Positions 52,699 through 62,243 of a stretch of 64,000 nucleotides of DNA are shown piece by piece. The stretch spans positions 2,790,001 through 2,854,000 of the forward strand of contig NZ_CP066339.1 of NCBI RefSeq assembly GCF_016406125.1. Reading direction: 5' to 3'. Under the pieces are notes generated by a model, which saw nothing but the letters and a program-made list of their open reading frames with translations, did no database searches and had not been told where the DNA came from. The translations under genes were made by a program, and so were the position numbers. The DNA comes from Alicyclobacillus sp. SO9 (lineage in GTDB: Bacteria > Bacillota > Bacilli > Alicyclobacillales > Alicyclobacillaceae). Numbering within the stretch: position 1 is the stretch's first letter; each line of letters opens with the position of its first letter.

Positions 52699-53115
52699 TC
52701 ATGAATGTCGTTCTGATGTGACTTCTGCAGGAATTTCCTTGACTTTGTCAGACGGAAACAGAATGCCTGTCACATGAACATTGACATGATTTACTGCAAG
52801 GCCCGTCATTCCTTCGATGGCCTGCTTCACATGTTCCTGAATTAACACACACACTTCAGGAATATTAACTCCAAACTGCAAGACCGTCGATAGTTCTATG
52901 GAACAGGACTTATCTCCCTCACCAAACTCAACTTTTACACCTTTTGCTAAATTCTTTCGACCGAGTAACGACTCTGTTATGCCGCCGGCAAAGGTTCCGC
53001 TCATGTCAGCGACACCTTCTACTTCAGTAGCCGCAAGCCCGGCAATGATTTGTATAACTTCATCAGCAATTTGGATCTTGCCGAGTTCGTTCGAGTGAAA
53101 CTCCATGTCTTGCAT
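52699..53115 (-). CDS. Asp23/Gls24-family envelope stress protein (YqhY-like)
   Basis: 138 residues with the family segments IQIADEVIQIIAGLAATEVEGVADM and VNIPEVCVLIQEHVKQAIEGMTGL. In B. subtilis the orthologue yqhY lies directly after accBC and is linked to acetyl-CoA carboxylase control. Same place here, 61 bp after accC. Confidence 0.92.
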   Translation of the reverse strand: MQDMEFHSNELGKIQIADEVIQIIAGLAATEVEGVADMSGTFAGGITESLLGRKNLAKGVKVEFGEGDKSCSIELSTVLQFGVNIPEVCVLIQEHVKQAIEGMTGLAVNHVNVHVTGILFPSDKVKEIPAEVTSERHS

Positions 53116-53176
53116 ACACTGTTCCCTCCTGACACTCTACTTGCAGTATAGCAGTCATAAGAAACGAATTATACTG

Positions 53177-54520
53177 CTACATGACCTTATTCTCTTCCAA
53201 AAATCGGGTCGTAACATCTCCCGATATAAACTTTTCATGTTTTAAAAGGCGTTGATGAAATGGAATCGTCGTCTTCACGCCTTCGATTTCATACTCTGAC
53301 AAAGCACGTTGCATTCTGTCGATAGCCTGCTGTCGATCCGGCGCCCAGACAATCAATTTCGCAATCATAGAATCATAATACGGCGGTACTGTATAGCCGG
53401 AGTACGCAGCACTGTCGACACGTACTCCAATTCCTCCCGGAGGAATATATGAAGTAATCGTTCCCGGTGAAGGCATAAAATTGCGCTCTGCATCTTCGGC
53501 ATTCACTCTGCACTCAATGGCGTGACCGCGAAGGACAATGTCTTCCTGTCTCACGGACAGTGGTTCGTTTGCCGCAGCGAGTATTTGTTCGCGGACGAGA
53601 TCGACTCCAGTGACCCATTCTGTCACCGGATGCTCAACCTGAATGCGCGTATTCATCTCCATGAAATAAAAGCTGTCGTCTGGCGCATAGATAAATTCAA
53701 TGGTTCCGGCACCAACATAGTCCACAGCTCGTGCAGCCGAAACTGCGGCTGCTCCCATCTTCTGTCGAGTTGCATCCGGCAATACGGGACACGGCGATTC
53801 TTCAACAAGTTTTTGCAGTCTGCGTTGCACAGAGCAGTCCCGCTCACCTAAGTGAATGACATTCCCATGCCGGTCTGCCAAAACCTGAATCTCCACGTGA
53901 CGCATACTCTCAATAAACTTCTCTAAGTACACACCTGCGTTACCAAATGCAGTCTCAGCTTCGCGTTGAGCCGTCACGACCGCTTTTTTCAGTGTCTCTT
54001 CGTCGTAAACTACCCGAATGCCTTTTCCTCCGCCTCCAGCTGTTGCCTTGATGATGACTGGATAACCTATATCCCGAGCGATACTGACTGCTTCTTCCAC
54101 GTCGGACACAAGGCCGTCGCTTCCCGGCACTGTCGGTACACCCGCCGCCTTCATCGTTTCTTTTGCTACGGCCTTGTCTCCCATCGTTTCAATGGCATAA
54201 GCGCTGGGACCAATAAAGGTAATACTGCATTGTTCACAGACCTCAGCAAAGTCGCTGTTTTCTGCCAAGAAACCGTAACCCGGATGAACAGCATCCACTC
54301 CTGCCAGCGTTGCCACAGAGATAATACTCGGAATATGCAAGTAACTCTTCTGACTTGGAGTGGGGCCAATGCAGTAGGCCTCGTCGGCGAGTTGGACGTG
54401 TAACGCCTCTCTGTCCGCTTCCGAGTACACTGCAACCGTTTTAATTCCCAGTTCTCTGCAAGCGCGAATGATTCGAACAGCAATTTCGCCTCGATTCGCC
54501 ACTAAGACCTTTTCAAACAT
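53177..54520 (-). CDS. accC: Acetyl-CoA carboxylase biotin carboxylase subunit
   Basis: 447 residues: ATP-grasp enzyme that carboxylates biotin on AccB. Motifs: [15 protein letters not shown], the glycine-rich [45 protein letters not shown] and [14 protein letters not shown]. Two ATG codons are possible; 54520 has the better spacing (10 nt) to AAGGAG, with 54526 as the alternative. Confidence 0.96.
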   Translation of the reverse strand: MFEKVLVANRGEIAVRIIRACRELGIKTVAVYSEADREALHVQLADEAYCIGPTPSQKSYLHIPSIISVATLAGVDAVHPGYGFLAENSDFAEVCEQCSITFIGPSAYAIETMGDKAVAKETMKAAGVPTVPGSDGLVSDVEEAVSIARDIGYPVIIKATAGGGGKGIRVVYDEETLKKAVVTAQREAETAFGNAGVYLEKFIESMRHVEIQVLADRHGNVIHLGERDCSVQRRLQKLVEESPCPVLPDATRQKMGAAAVSAARAVDYVGAGTIEFIYAPDDSFYFMEMNTRIQVEHPVTEWVTGVDLVREQILAAANEPLSVRQEDIVLRGHAIECRVNAEDAERNFMPSPGTITSYIPPGGIGVRVDSAAYSGYTVPPYYDSMIAKLIVWAPDRQQAIDRMQRALSEYEIEGVKTTIPFHQRLLKHEKFISGDVTTRFLEENKVM

Positions 54521-54534
54521 AAACATTTAGCTCC

Positions 54535-55038
54535 TTACGAAACCTTAATTTTAAACATCGGCTGTCCGTACTCTACCAACTGGCCGTTTTCGACCAAAAC
54601 ATCAACAACTTCACCCTCTGCCTCGGCTTCAATCTCGTTCATCAGTTTCATAGCCTCAACAATGCAGACCACAGTCTTGTTGCTGACTTTGTCGCCCTTC
54701 GCAACGTATGCGTCCGCATCCGGCGAAGGCGCCCGGTAAAAGGTACCGACCATGGGTGCAGTGATGACATGGATACCAGACTCGTCATCGTCTGCTTTTG
54801 TTGCTTCCACGGACACAGGAGCTGGCTGCTCCTGTACCACAGCAGATGCAGCAGGTGCAGTGGACCCTGCAGGAACTGGTGCAGAACTAACGGAATGGGT
54901 CACGGAAACTGGATTTGACACAACTTCCGCTCCATTTTTCTTCAGCAATAATTTCATGTCATCAGTCTCAATTTTCACTTCTGAAAGGCTTGTCTCATCT
55001 AACAGACGAATAAGTTCACGAATTTCTCCAATCTTCAC
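54535..55038 (-). CDS. accB: Acetyl-CoA carboxylase biotin carboxyl carrier protein
   Basis: 167 residues: N-terminal KIGEIRELIRLLDETSLSEV, a Pro/Ala/Val-rich linker, and a biotinyl domain with target Lys near 131 in VEAMKLMNEI and the thumb sequence GTFYRAPSPDA. GTG 55038 follows AAGGAG by 8 nt; an in-frame GTG 9 nt earlier is closer to the ribosome site. First gene of accB-accC-yqhY. Confidence 0.96.
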   Translation of the reverse strand: MKIGEIRELIRLLDETSLSEVKIETDDMKLLLKKNGAEVVSNPVSVTHSVSSAPVPAGSTAPAASAVVQEQPAPVSVEATKADDDESGIHVITAPMVGTFYRAPSPDADAYVAKGDKVSNKTVVCIVEAMKLMNEIEAEAEGEVVDVLVENGQLVEYGQPMFKIKVS

Positions 55039-55078
55039 ACCTGTCACTCCTTGACCACCGTATCAAAACACTCAGCCT

Positions 55079-55123
55079 AGTATAACACACTGATAAATTA
55101 AGTTGTTAGTCTGACACAGTGTC
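55079..55123 (-). promoter_or_regulatory. Candidate accBC promoter with nearby palindrome
   Basis: TATACT (-10 form, 55084-55079 on the minus strand) lies 40 bp before accB; no consensus -35 is visible. A perfect 11-bp palindrome GACACAGTGTC (55113-55123) lies about 30 bp further upstream and could be an operator. It does not match the FapR consensus I know. Confidence 0.35.
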
Positions 55124-55140
55124 GTTTCGAGACAGTGAAA

Positions 55141-55166
55141 ACCCCGTCGCCGTTTAGCCACGGGGT
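55141..55166 (-). terminator. Terminator of the spoIIIA operon
   Basis: ACCCCGT/ACGGGGT stem with a 12-nt loop, followed on the minus strand by TTTTC, 15 bp after the spoIIIAH stop. Confidence 0.75.
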
Positions 55167-55180
55167 AGCCCAATTTGGTC

Positions 55181-55840
55181 TTAAGCATGCTCATGCACGT
55201 TGATATTGTCCAAGGACACGCTCATATGTTGGCTGACAATGTTCATGATTTGCACAGCCTTAGAATTACTCAACTTTGAAGCTTTTACATACACGTTGAC
55301 TTTCGTTACGTCACCGCTCTTAGAGTCAATTGTTGGGAAAATGACGACGTCTGAGAAGCCGTCACCCAAAATCGCATCCCTCGCATTTTCGATGCCGCCT
55401 TTGATAGCCTGCAACTGCTCCAGGTCTTTTTGGGCCTGTGCGACCTGAGCATTGGTAGACTTGTTACTCACCATGATTTGCTCATAGACATCCTGGCTCT
55501 TGGCCAACTCTTGTGAAACTTGTGTGCGAGACTTTACAAACCAGTCTGAAGAACTGGTGCTCGTCTGACTGCTCCCAGATTTGGTCTGAGACTGAGAACT
55601 AGTACTGGACTTAGAACCCGTGCTCGTCTTTGTTGCATTGGCGGAGCTTTGACTCGAAGCGTTGGTGCTGGTGGAATTGGCTGTCCCTGTAGTATTTGGG
55701 CCAGGTGTACCAACACTGGTTGTAACAGAATTACCGGTCCCCGATGTGCCTGTCCCGCCGTTGTTGATAGTATAGTACCCTATCAGCATGAGTGAGAGCA
55801 CCATCATTGTCGAAAGCCATACAGTTTGTCGTTTAACCAC
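55181..55840 (-). CDS. spoIIIAH: Stage III sporulation protein AH
   Basis: 219 residues: membrane anchor (8-24), a long Ser/Thr/Gly-rich linker (about 27-95), and the ring-building motif domain (YEQIMVSNKSTNAQVAQAQKD.., DVVIFPTIDSKSGDVTKVNVYVKA) related to YscJ/FliF. On the mother-cell side it binds SpoIIQ across the intermembrane space. GTG start 8 nt after GGGAGG. The linker is low-complexity and longer than in B. subtilis. Confidence 0.92.
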   Translation of the reverse strand: MVKRQTVWLSTMMVLSLMLIGYYTINNGGTGTSGTGNSVTTSVGTPGPNTTGTANSTSTNASSQSSANATKTSTGSKSSTSSQSQTKSGSSQTSTSSSDWFVKSRTQVSQELAKSQDVYEQIMVSNKSTNAQVAQAQKDLEQLQAIKGGIENARDAILGDGFSDVVIFPTIDSKSGDVTKVNVYVKASKLSNSKAVQIMNIVSQHMSVSLDNINVHEHA

Positions 55841-55859
55841 TTTACATTCCTCCCCGATT

Positions 55860-56432
55860 CTACGAGCTAGCTTTTTGAGGCTCTACGCTAATTTTATATG
55901 CAGGCACGTCCAACACATTCGTAATTGCGTTAATTATTTCTGATTTTGCTACGTAAAAATCTTTTGCGCTCACAGTGACAAGGACCCCTCGAACCTTCGG
56001 AGTGGTTCGTTGTATGACATACGGAACCTTGTCTCCATTTTGATTTGTCTGCGTAAACACTTGTTTATCGGTGGTCGTTGAACTTGATGCTTGCCCTGAA
56101 TTTGTGGCGTTCTGGGTCTGTGTGCTCGTACGTGTGTCGTTGGCCACCTTAACGGAACCGCTGGAGTCAAGAGTTACCATCACTGACACTTTGTTGATGC
56201 CCTGAATGTTGTCTAACATGGATGCCAACTGTTTCTCATAAGCAGATTGGATACCGCCCTGATTGGACGAGCTGGTGGAATTTGAACCAGGTTTCGCTAA
56301 CGTTGATACAGTACGGTTATTTTTGTGAAGGTTGACGTTTTGGCCCAGTATCGGACCAACCAGCAGAAAGAGCACACCAATTAGGCCCAAGACCAGGAGC
56401 CATTTATTTTGCATAATTGGCTTCAGATCCAT
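55860..56432 (-). CDS. spoIIIAG: Stage III sporulation protein AG
   Basis: 190 residues: membrane helix (about 12-28), then the ring-building domain (LASMLDNIQGINKVSVMVTLDS; VRGVLVTVSAKDFYVAKSEIINAI) that forms the large ring of the feeding-tube apparatus. ATG 56432 after GAGGAGGTG, overlapping spoIIIAF by 29 nt. Confidence 0.92.
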   Translation of the reverse strand: MDLKPIMQNKWLLVLGLIGVLFLLVGPILGQNVNLHKNNRTVSTLAKPGSNSTSSSNQGGIQSAYEKQLASMLDNIQGINKVSVMVTLDSSGSVKVANDTRTSTQTQNATNSGQASSSTTTDKQVFTQTNQNGDKVPYVIQRTTPKVRGVLVTVSAKDFYVAKSEIINAITNVLDVPAYKISVEPQKASS

Positions 56433-56967
56433 TACTATCACCTCCTCCCACTGAGCCAATGGTGACCCTGCTTCGATTCAATCCCAACTGCTCTGCAGTC
56501 CAATTTGCAATGGGAGAGGCGCGGCTCATCTGCATTTGCGAAAGAATAATGTGTACGGATAACTGAGCAGGTTGCTGCGCATTTGTGACGATGACGCGTT
56601 GCGGTGTCAGATTGAATTTATCCGCGATTGCTGACCGCAAGCGATTGGCCAACAGCGTATCAGCCTGCGCCGCCTGGTCCTGATGAAAGTACTTTTCCAG
56701 CGTCTTCGTGTTTGACGTAGAATTTCCAAACATTGAGCCGGTAGTGCTGTTTCGAGTCAATTCAGCCACGGCTTCCTGTGCCAACTGAGAACCCCAGTTT
56801 TTCGTTATCAATACACCAAAGGGTTGTATCATCGTTGCAATCAAAGCGAGCCCCAAGACCATGCGAACATAACGCTCCAAGGCCTTTGTCGGCAGTAATA
56901 ACTCGGCAAATACGGCAAACAACACGATTAAAACTAGTTGCTTCAGCCACTCCCCTAACGACGTCAT
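56404..56967 (-). CDS. spoIIIAF: Stage III sporulation protein AF
   Basis: 187 residues with two N-terminal membrane helices (about 10-26 and 36-55; LLLPTKALERYVRMVLGL between) and a small extracytoplasmic ring-like domain (AIADKFNLTPQRVIVTNA). Starts in the spoIIIAE stop (ATGA). Confidence 0.92.
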   Translation of the reverse strand: MTSLGEWLKQLVLIVLFAVFAELLLPTKALERYVRMVLGLALIATMIQPFGVLITKNWGSQLAQEAVAELTRNSTTGSMFGNSTSNTKTLEKYFHQDQAAQADTLLANRLRSAIADKFNLTPQRVIVTNAQQPAQLSVHIILSQMQMSRASPIANWTAEQLGLNRSRVTIGSVGGGDSNGSEANYAK

Positions 56968-58391
56968 TGCATTATCACCGCCAAATTGGTGGACGCCAGT
57001 AAGATCCCAATGGCAATGAAAAACATTAGGGCCACTGCGGCAACTGTCGCAAACACAAGTACTAGACTTTTGCTGATAGATCCCAGACAGCTAATCATGG
57101 CGTTTTCGCCCAAGGGTTGCATCAATGCTGCACTCCCGTTGTAAATAAAAGATAGAGCCAAGATTTTCAATGCAGGAAACAAAGCTATGAATGCAATAAT
57201 GACCAGTCCCGCAATGCCCACAGCGTTCTTAACCAAGAGCGACGCGCTGGCCACTGTCGTGGCCGCATCAGAAAGGGCCTTGCCTACAACGGGAACGAAA
57301 GTGCCAATGGCGAATTTTGCGGTCCGAAGCGTCACACCATCAGCAACTCCTTTCCCGAGGCCCTGTATTGCAGTGATTCCGACAAATATCGTCAAACACA
57401 GCCCCAACGCCGAAACACTGATGGTGCGCAGCAAACCGGCAAGCCTCGTTAACTTGTAGCGAGGGGACAGCGCACTCGTCAAATCCAGCAACGCTGAGAA
57501 AAATATCAGCGGGAACACAAGGAAAAAGACGACGTTGCTAATCATGTGAATTGAGAACAGCAGTACAGGATGAAAGAAAGCTGCTGATGCGGGTGCACCT
57601 GATGCAGCCAACAGGGCGACAACCAAGGGGACGGTGGCTAACATGAAATCCGTCATTTGTTGAATAGCGTGCCTCGCGAATCCGACCGCTTCAGTAAATG
57701 AGCCGATGGCCAGCAACATTAAAACCATGAAAATCATTGCGTACGCAATCTGGCTGACTGTTTGCTCTTCAAACGCTGCTTGCAGCGAAGCCAACACTGC
57801 TGATAAGACTGCCAAGACGAGGATGGCACCGAGCAACTGAACGTTGTCCAATATCTCAGCAAAGAAATAGCGAAGGATTCCGTCCAGCAAGTTGCTCCAG
57901 TGAAAACCGCCGTTTCCCAAAATTGCGTGTACAAGTCCCGGACCCGTCGTGTCGGGTAAATAGCCGCTATACTGTTCCTTCAGTTTCTGCCAATAGGCAT
58001 CAATTGACTGAGTCGGAATTTGGTCCAGCTCCCGGTTTGCTTCCTGGTGTACGTTCATACTGTTGTTACTGCTGGTGTTACTATTGTTCATACTGTTGCC
58101 GTCAGGGTTGGACGTAGACTGCTTCCCTGAGCCCAATTGGCCGCCCAATCCAGTTGACGGCGAGGCAGACTGTGAGGTCGAATTCAATCCCTCACCAACG
58201 GTGTTGTGTACTTGACTTTGATTCGAATCAAAGCCTGCGCTAGAGTTAGCCTGAGACTGCACCGTGTATAGTGGGGGAGGCGTGTCTTCGGGAGTTGTGT
58301 CCGCAAGCGCCTGCTGGTGCCAACCTGTTGCACAAATCGTCAGAAGCAACAGGGCAAACCCGAATGCTGCAAGCCACATTCTCCGCTTCAT
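56964..58391 (-). CDS. spoIIIAE: Stage III sporulation protein AE
   Basis: 475 residues, the largest subunit: signal peptide (1-30), an Asn/Ser-rich spacer, and about eight membrane segments with VPLVVALLAASGAPASAAFFHP, FFSALLDLTSALSPRYKLTRLAGLLR and GIAGLVIIAFIALFPALKIL. Presumed channel-like core of the SpoIIIA complex. The Asn/Ser-rich stretch (about 75-115) is unusually long. Confidence 0.93.
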   Translation of the reverse strand: MKRRMWLAAFGFALLLLTICATGWHQQALADTTPEDTPPPLYTVQSQANSSAGFDSNQSQVHNTVGEGLNSTSQSASPSTGLGGQLGSGKQSTSNPDGNSMNNSNTSSNNSMNVHQEANRELDQIPTQSIDAYWQKLKEQYSGYLPDTTGPGLVHAILGNGGFHWSNLLDGILRYFFAEILDNVQLLGAILVLAVLSAVLASLQAAFEEQTVSQIAYAMIFMVLMLLAIGSFTEAVGFARHAIQQMTDFMLATVPLVVALLAASGAPASAAFFHPVLLFSIHMISNVVFFLVFPLIFFSALLDLTSALSPRYKLTRLAGLLRTISVSALGLCLTIFVGITAIQGLGKGVADGVTLRTAKFAIGTFVPVVGKALSDAATTVASASLLVKNAVGIAGLVIIAFIALFPALKILALSFIYNGSAALMQPLGENAMISCLGSISKSLVLVFATVAAVALMFFIAIGILLASTNLAVIMQ

Positions 58392-58403
58392 GTGGACACC
58401 TCC

Positions 58404-58790
58404 CTAAGGCAACAAATGGACCAGTGACTCAACAACGTCTGTAATAATGGGAATCGCAAGTATCACAATCCCAACCTTCCCTGCCAGTTCAATTTTCCCA
58501 GCTAATGCCCCCTCTTTTGCATCGCGAGCAATTTGTGCAGCAAATTCAACAATGTAGGCAATCCCGATAATTTTTAGTACTGTCGTCAGGACACCGTGAT
58601 CGACATTTGCCGCGTTTGCCAAGTCGTTGAGTGTCGATAACACTTTGCCCATGTTGTGAACCACCATGGTCAACATAATGACGCCAGCCAGAATGCCAAC
58701 AATCATGGCAAACTGAGGAGCCTGCGGACGCAATACAGCGATAATTACAGTAGCAGTCAAACCGATGCCGACTAATTGAAGAATGTGCAC
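58404..58790 (-). CDS. spoIIIAD: Stage III sporulation protein AD
   Basis: 128 residues with four membrane segments and the typical VLTTVLKIIGIAYIVEFAAQIARDAKEGALAGKIELAGK. GTG start 7 nt after AGGTG. Small membrane subunit related in pattern to SpoIIIAC. Confidence 0.93.
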   Translation of the reverse strand: MHILQLVGIGLTATVIIAVLRPQAPQFAMIVGILAGVIMLTMVVHNMGKVLSTLNDLANAANVDHGVLTTVLKIIGIAYIVEFAAQIARDAKEGALAGKIELAGKVGIVILAIPIITDVVESLVHLLP

Positions 58791-58800
58791 ACTCTTTCAC

Positions 58801-59004
58801 CTACTGACTGAGGAACACTCGTTGAATCTCTCCGTATAGGTGGTCGACGTAGCCGATTACGATAATAAAAACTGCCACAAACCCAACAAAGGTTGTCCAC
58901 TGCGCAAACTCCTCCTTGCCGCTTTGCTTCAAGATGGTGTGCAGTATTGCGACTAAAAAACCGATGCCCGCAATTTGAAATACCGCTCGTACTTCTGGTG
59001 TCAT
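58801..59004 (-). CDS. spoIIIAC: Stage III sporulation protein AC
   Basis: 67 residues with two membrane helices (VFQIAGIGFLVAILHTIL and FVGFVAVFIIVIGYV). ATG 59004 follows GGAGGAGG; the longer frame to 59091 would add a non-homologous N-terminus and is rejected. Confidence 0.93.
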   Translation of the reverse strand: MTPEVRAVFQIAGIGFLVAILHTILKQSGKEEFAQWTTFVGFVAVFIIVIGYVDHLYGEIQRVFLSQ

Positions 59005-59036
59005 TGCGGATGCCTCCTCCGTGCGCCCTACCCGCG

Positions 59037-59552
59037 CTAATATAAGAGAACTAAGAGTAACAGACCTGTCAAAACACCCAAGTATTGCCACAAGCGTTCG
59101 TTTCGCTTCTGTGCCTCGCGTGCTTCTCTCTCCAGGCCATCAAGTTGTGTTAGGACAGCAGCAAAATGCTGGCTTTGATGAACTCTGTCGGAAGTACCTA
59201 GGGTTTCCCCAAATTCCTGCAGCACTTCCACATCCTGCGACCGAAACGCAGTATATGCCTTCACATCTTGAAGGGACGAGCTGAACGCATCTGGCACGGA
59301 AACGTCGCTTTCTCCGAGATTGGATGCAATGGCCTCCATGAGCTTACTGACAGGGGGCACGGTTCGCAAAGCGACTCGGCTCAAGGCTTGCGGCAACGGC
59401 GTGACACTGAACTCAATCTCCTGCTTCAAAAGACGAATTGCCTGCATCAAAATCCGAATTTGCCGCGGCCGCTCACGATAGTCACGTGCAATACGGAAAC
59501 CAATGGCCGTACAGGACATTAACAACAGTGCTGCGCCCACAAGTTTCATCAT
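59037..59552 (-). CDS. spoIIIAB: Stage III sporulation protein AB
   Basis: 171 residues: N-terminal membrane helix, a soluble all-helical domain (RQIRILMQAIRLLKQEIEFSVTPLPQAL; then FGETLGTSDRVHQSQHFAA) and a C-terminal membrane helix, resembling type II secretion GspF. Overlaps spoIIIAA by 4 nt. Confidence 0.93.
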   Translation of the reverse strand: MMKLVGAALLLMSCTAIGFRIARDYRERPRQIRILMQAIRLLKQEIEFSVTPLPQALSRVALRTVPPVSKLMEAIASNLGESDVSVPDAFSSSLQDVKAYTAFRSQDVEVLQEFGETLGTSDRVHQSQHFAAVLTQLDGLEREAREAQKRNERLWQYLGVLTGLLLLVLLY

Positions 59553-60580
59553 GGAGACATCGACCCGCCTCCAGTGATTCTTCTTGCAGTTCCAGTCTTG
59601 ACAGGCTTACCGTCAGCATCAAGGACGCGTTCTACGGTACCGGGGCCCCTCCGTCGGCTTAGCACGATATAGCGCTGAAAGGCGTTTGCTGCAAAGAGTT
59701 CCGCCATAAAGGGACGCGCACTCCACTCAGCCACATCGCGTGCGTGTGCGCTGGTTAGGACTCCTACACCAGCATGAGTCGCCTCGAGAATTGCGTCCCG
59801 GTCTTGCTTGCGGCCAATCTCGTCTGTGACAACCACATCCGGAGACAGGCTTCGGATGGCCATTAACATACCTTCCGCTTTTGGACAGGCGTCCAAAACG
59901 TCCGTGCGCGCACCCAGTTGAAACTGGATTTTCCCGTCCACACAGCCGGCAATTTCAGAACGCTCATCAATGATACTGACCTTCAGCCCATTCACCATGT
60001 CTCCAATTCCGGCGCTCCACTGACGTGCCATGTCTCGAATCAATGTCGTCTTTCCACATTGTGGAGGGGAAATCACCAGGGTATTGTATGGACGTCCGTC
60101 GTGTCGTCGAACCATGGCCATAATTCCATCAGCGGCCCCGATGCGCTCTCGTGCAATTCGTACATTGACGGAACTAATGCTGCGAATGGAACGAACTTCT
60201 CCGCTTTCATACAGGACGGCGCGACCAGCGACACCAACACGGTGTCCGCCCGGCATCGTGATAAAGCCCCGTCTCAACTCGTCTTCGACAGCGTACAATG
60301 AAGATTGGGTGACAACTTGCAGTACCCTCGACAAGTGTTCCTCACTGACAAAAAGGGCCGTTGTTTCCGAAGCTGTCAAGCTGCCGGAAAGCGTCAGAAA
60401 GCGGTCGACGCCTTCACCGCAAACCTGCAGCGGCTTACCCAGTCGAAAGCGAATCTCTTCAATCCTTGCCTGGATGTTGGCTGGCAGAGCTTCCATGCTC
60501 TGCTGAACATCCGGCGGACAAACGGAAAGCACCTGTTTCCATGCCTGCTCCTGGGCCCTTCGCCAAAGCTGATTGGACAC
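59549..60580 (-). CDS. spoIIIAA: Stage III sporulation protein AA (secretion-type ATPase)
   Basis: 343 residues: AAA+ ATPase with Walker A SPPQCGKTTLIRD, Walker B VVVTDEIGRKQD, and the motif VDERSEIAG-like SIIDERSEIAGCV. Powers the mother cell-to-forespore channel. GTG 60580 follows GGAGGTG by 9 nt; an in-frame ATG at 60610 and the frame start at 60631 lack such a site. First gene of the eight-gene operon. Confidence 0.94.
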   Translation of the reverse strand: MSNQLWRRAQEQAWKQVLSVCPPDVQQSMEALPANIQARIEEIRFRLGKPLQVCGEGVDRFLTLSGSLTASETTALFVSEEHLSRVLQVVTQSSLYAVEDELRRGFITMPGGHRVGVAGRAVLYESGEVRSIRSISSVNVRIARERIGAADGIMAMVRRHDGRPYNTLVISPPQCGKTTLIRDMARQWSAGIGDMVNGLKVSIIDERSEIAGCVDGKIQFQLGARTDVLDACPKAEGMLMAIRSLSPDVVVTDEIGRKQDRDAILEATHAGVGVLTSAHARDVAEWSARPFMAELFAANAFQRYIVLSRRRGPGTVERVLDADGKPVKTGTARRITGGGSMSP

Positions 60581-60629
60581 GGTGTTGTCCACCTCCTGTA
60601 GATAGTCCATATATATGGATAAGGTAGAC

Positions 60630-60656
60630 AAGGTATGCTAGGAAGCCGGAACATTA
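60630..60656 (-). promoter_or_regulatory. Candidate sigma-E promoter of spoIIIA
   Basis: On the minus strand TAATGTT (60656-60650), 12 bp, then CATACCTT (60637-60630), against the sigma-E form TCATATT-N13/15-CATACANT. The fit is partial and the spacer one base short, but the position, 50 bp before spoIIIAA, is right for this sigma-E-controlled operon. Confidence 0.4.
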
Positions 60657-60695
60657 TTGGGAGTGGATGCATCCAATACAGGAGGAACCGCAACG

Positions 60696-60833
60696 ATGTC
60701 AGGGGGGATATGCGTGGACATTTCGCTCATCATGCGGTGGATTGTGGTGTTTTTAGTCATATTTATCTTGTTGATGTTCTTCGTCTTTAGTTTTATGAAA
60801 AAAAATGAGGCAAAACGAAATAATGCAGCGTAA
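60696..60833 (+). CDS. Short single-helix membrane protein, unknown
   Basis: 45 residues (MSGGICVDISLIMRWIVVFL at its start), one membrane helix (about 13-33) and a basic tail MKKNEAKRNN. GGAGGAACC precedes the ATG by 8 nt and a shared terminator follows at 60884. It diverges from spoIIIAA, so it could belong to sporulation, but nothing proves that. Too short to place in a family. Confidence 0.5.
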   Translation: MSGGICVDISLIMRWIVVFLVIFILLMFFVFSFMKKNEAKRNNAA

Positions 60834-60883
60834 TCGGGCGGAAACGATGAGGTAGACCATGCCAAACTGCGAACAATGTAAAA

Positions 60884-60907
60884 GCGGCTGCACTGGACAG
60901 CAGCCGC
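60884..60907. terminator. Bidirectional terminator between the small membrane gene and efp
   Basis: GCGGCTGC/GCAGCCGC stem, 8-nt loop; T run TTTT on the minus side and CTTT on the plus side. Confidence 0.75.
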
Positions 60908-60991
60908 CTTTAAAGCCCCAACACCGAAGGTTTGTCAATACTGTGACAGAGAAACAAAACAGGAGGACTGAGGCGCATTACCTCCCGCCCT

Positions 60992-61549
60992 TTACGCCCT
61001 TGAAATGTAAGCTCCGCTGCGCGTATCAATCAACAGCCTGTCACCCTCATTGATAAACAGTGGAACACTCAAAGTGTAACCTGTTTCTACCGTCGCAGAT
61101 TTGCTGCCGCCTTGAGCTGTATCCCCTTTAATGCCCGGCTCAGTCTCTGTCACTTCAAGCTCCACCGTGTTCGGAAGGTCGATGCCAATTGTCTCCCCGG
61201 CATGCATTACAATGTAGCAGTTCATGTTCTCCTTCAAAAAATTCAACTCATAATCCAGTTGTTGACGAGTGATTTGAATCTGCTCATAGGTCTCCGTGTC
61301 CATAAACGTATACAAGTCACCGTCGTTGTAGAGGTATTGCATTTCACGGGTATCAATTCGAGCACTTTGTACCTTTTCTCCAGCACGGAAAGTTTGCTCC
61401 TTAACGCCGCCGGTTTTAACATTTTTTAGTTTCGTTCTGACAAACGCTGCACCCTTGCCAGGTTTTACGTGCATAAACTCAATCACTCTAAAAATCTGAC
61501 CATCCAGTTCAATCGTTGTCCCGGTACGAAAATCGTTACTAGAAATCAA
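60992..61549 (-). CDS. efp: Translation elongation factor P
   Basis: 185 residues, three beta-barrel domains; the modification loop is VKPGKGAAF with Lys32 at the tip. It relieves stalling at polyproline. TTG start after AGGAG. C-terminal [16 protein letters not shown] is the family ending. Lysyl or other modification cannot be told from sequence. Confidence 0.96.
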   Translation of the reverse strand: MISSNDFRTGTTIELDGQIFRVIEFMHVKPGKGAAFVRTKLKNVKTGGVKEQTFRAGEKVQSARIDTREMQYLYNDGDLYTFMDTETYEQIQITRQQLDYELNFLKENMNCYIVMHAGETIGIDLPNTVELEVTETEPGIKGDTAQGGSKSATVETGYTLSVPLFINEGDRLLIDTRSGAYISRA

Positions 61550-61622
61550 AAAATTCTCCTCCTCTAAGCTCTCACTTACAAAAATATCACCTTAAATACG
61601 AATTAAATACGAAGACGTCACG

Positions 61623-62072
61623 CTAATTTTTTGCGGGGTCAGTCAGATTCAGCAAGTACCGGGCGGCCAGTTCGTAGCCAAAAGTCCCGAGTCCAACAAC
61701 TTGGCCGTCGACGACATCTGAAAGTACCAGCTTGTGTCTGAACTCTTCCCGTTGGTGCACATTAGATATGTGGACTTCGACTGTAGGACGAGACAGGTCT
61801 TCCAGACAATCGCGCAGAGACAGACCATAGTGTGCCAGCGCACCGGGGTTAATAATTATCCCCAGCGATTCAGGACCCTTTTCCTGTAAAAAATCCACTA
61901 GGGCACCTTCTGAGTTTGACTGAAAGTCCACGACGCCTACTCCGATTGTCTCAGCCAACTGCGATACATTCGAAATGACATCTCGCAGTTGAACCGAGCC
62001 GTAGATCTTCGGTTTTCGCACTCCCAGACGATTCAAGTTGGGGCCGTTTAACAGCAGTATATACGGACGCAT
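61623..62072 (-). CDS. aroQ: Type II 3-dehydroquinate dehydratase
   Basis: 149 residues; LLNGPNLNRLGVRKPKIYG with the active-site Tyr loop, QSNSEGALVDFL, IIINPGALAHYGLSLRDCL, and HISNVHQREEFRHK with the catalytic His. Third step of the shikimate pathway. ATG 62072 after AGAAAGGA; the frame start at 62114 is not supported. Confidence 0.95.
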   Translation of the reverse strand: MRPYILLLNGPNLNRLGVRKPKIYGSVQLRDVISNVSQLAETIGVGVVDFQSNSEGALVDFLQEKGPESLGIIINPGALAHYGLSLRDCLEDLSRPTVEVHISNVHQREEFRHKLVLSDVVDGQVVGLGTFGYELAARYLLNLTDPAKN

Positions 62073-62243
62073 ACTCTCGTCCTTTCTACGCATCGATGAG
62101 TAAATCGGTGTCATTGTACCATAAGGATGGATGAACTGGAACTGCCTTATCGGCGTTATCTGCCGGAGCTACCATGAGACGCACCGGGTCTGCCATCGTT
62201 GCACAACAGACCCGGACTTTCCTGCTACGACGTGGTCTTTGCG

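Noticed and set aside
60638-60865. 75-residue minus-strand frame upstream of spoIIIAA
   Set aside because: It is the antisense of the 45-residue plus-strand gene, which has the ribosome site and terminator.
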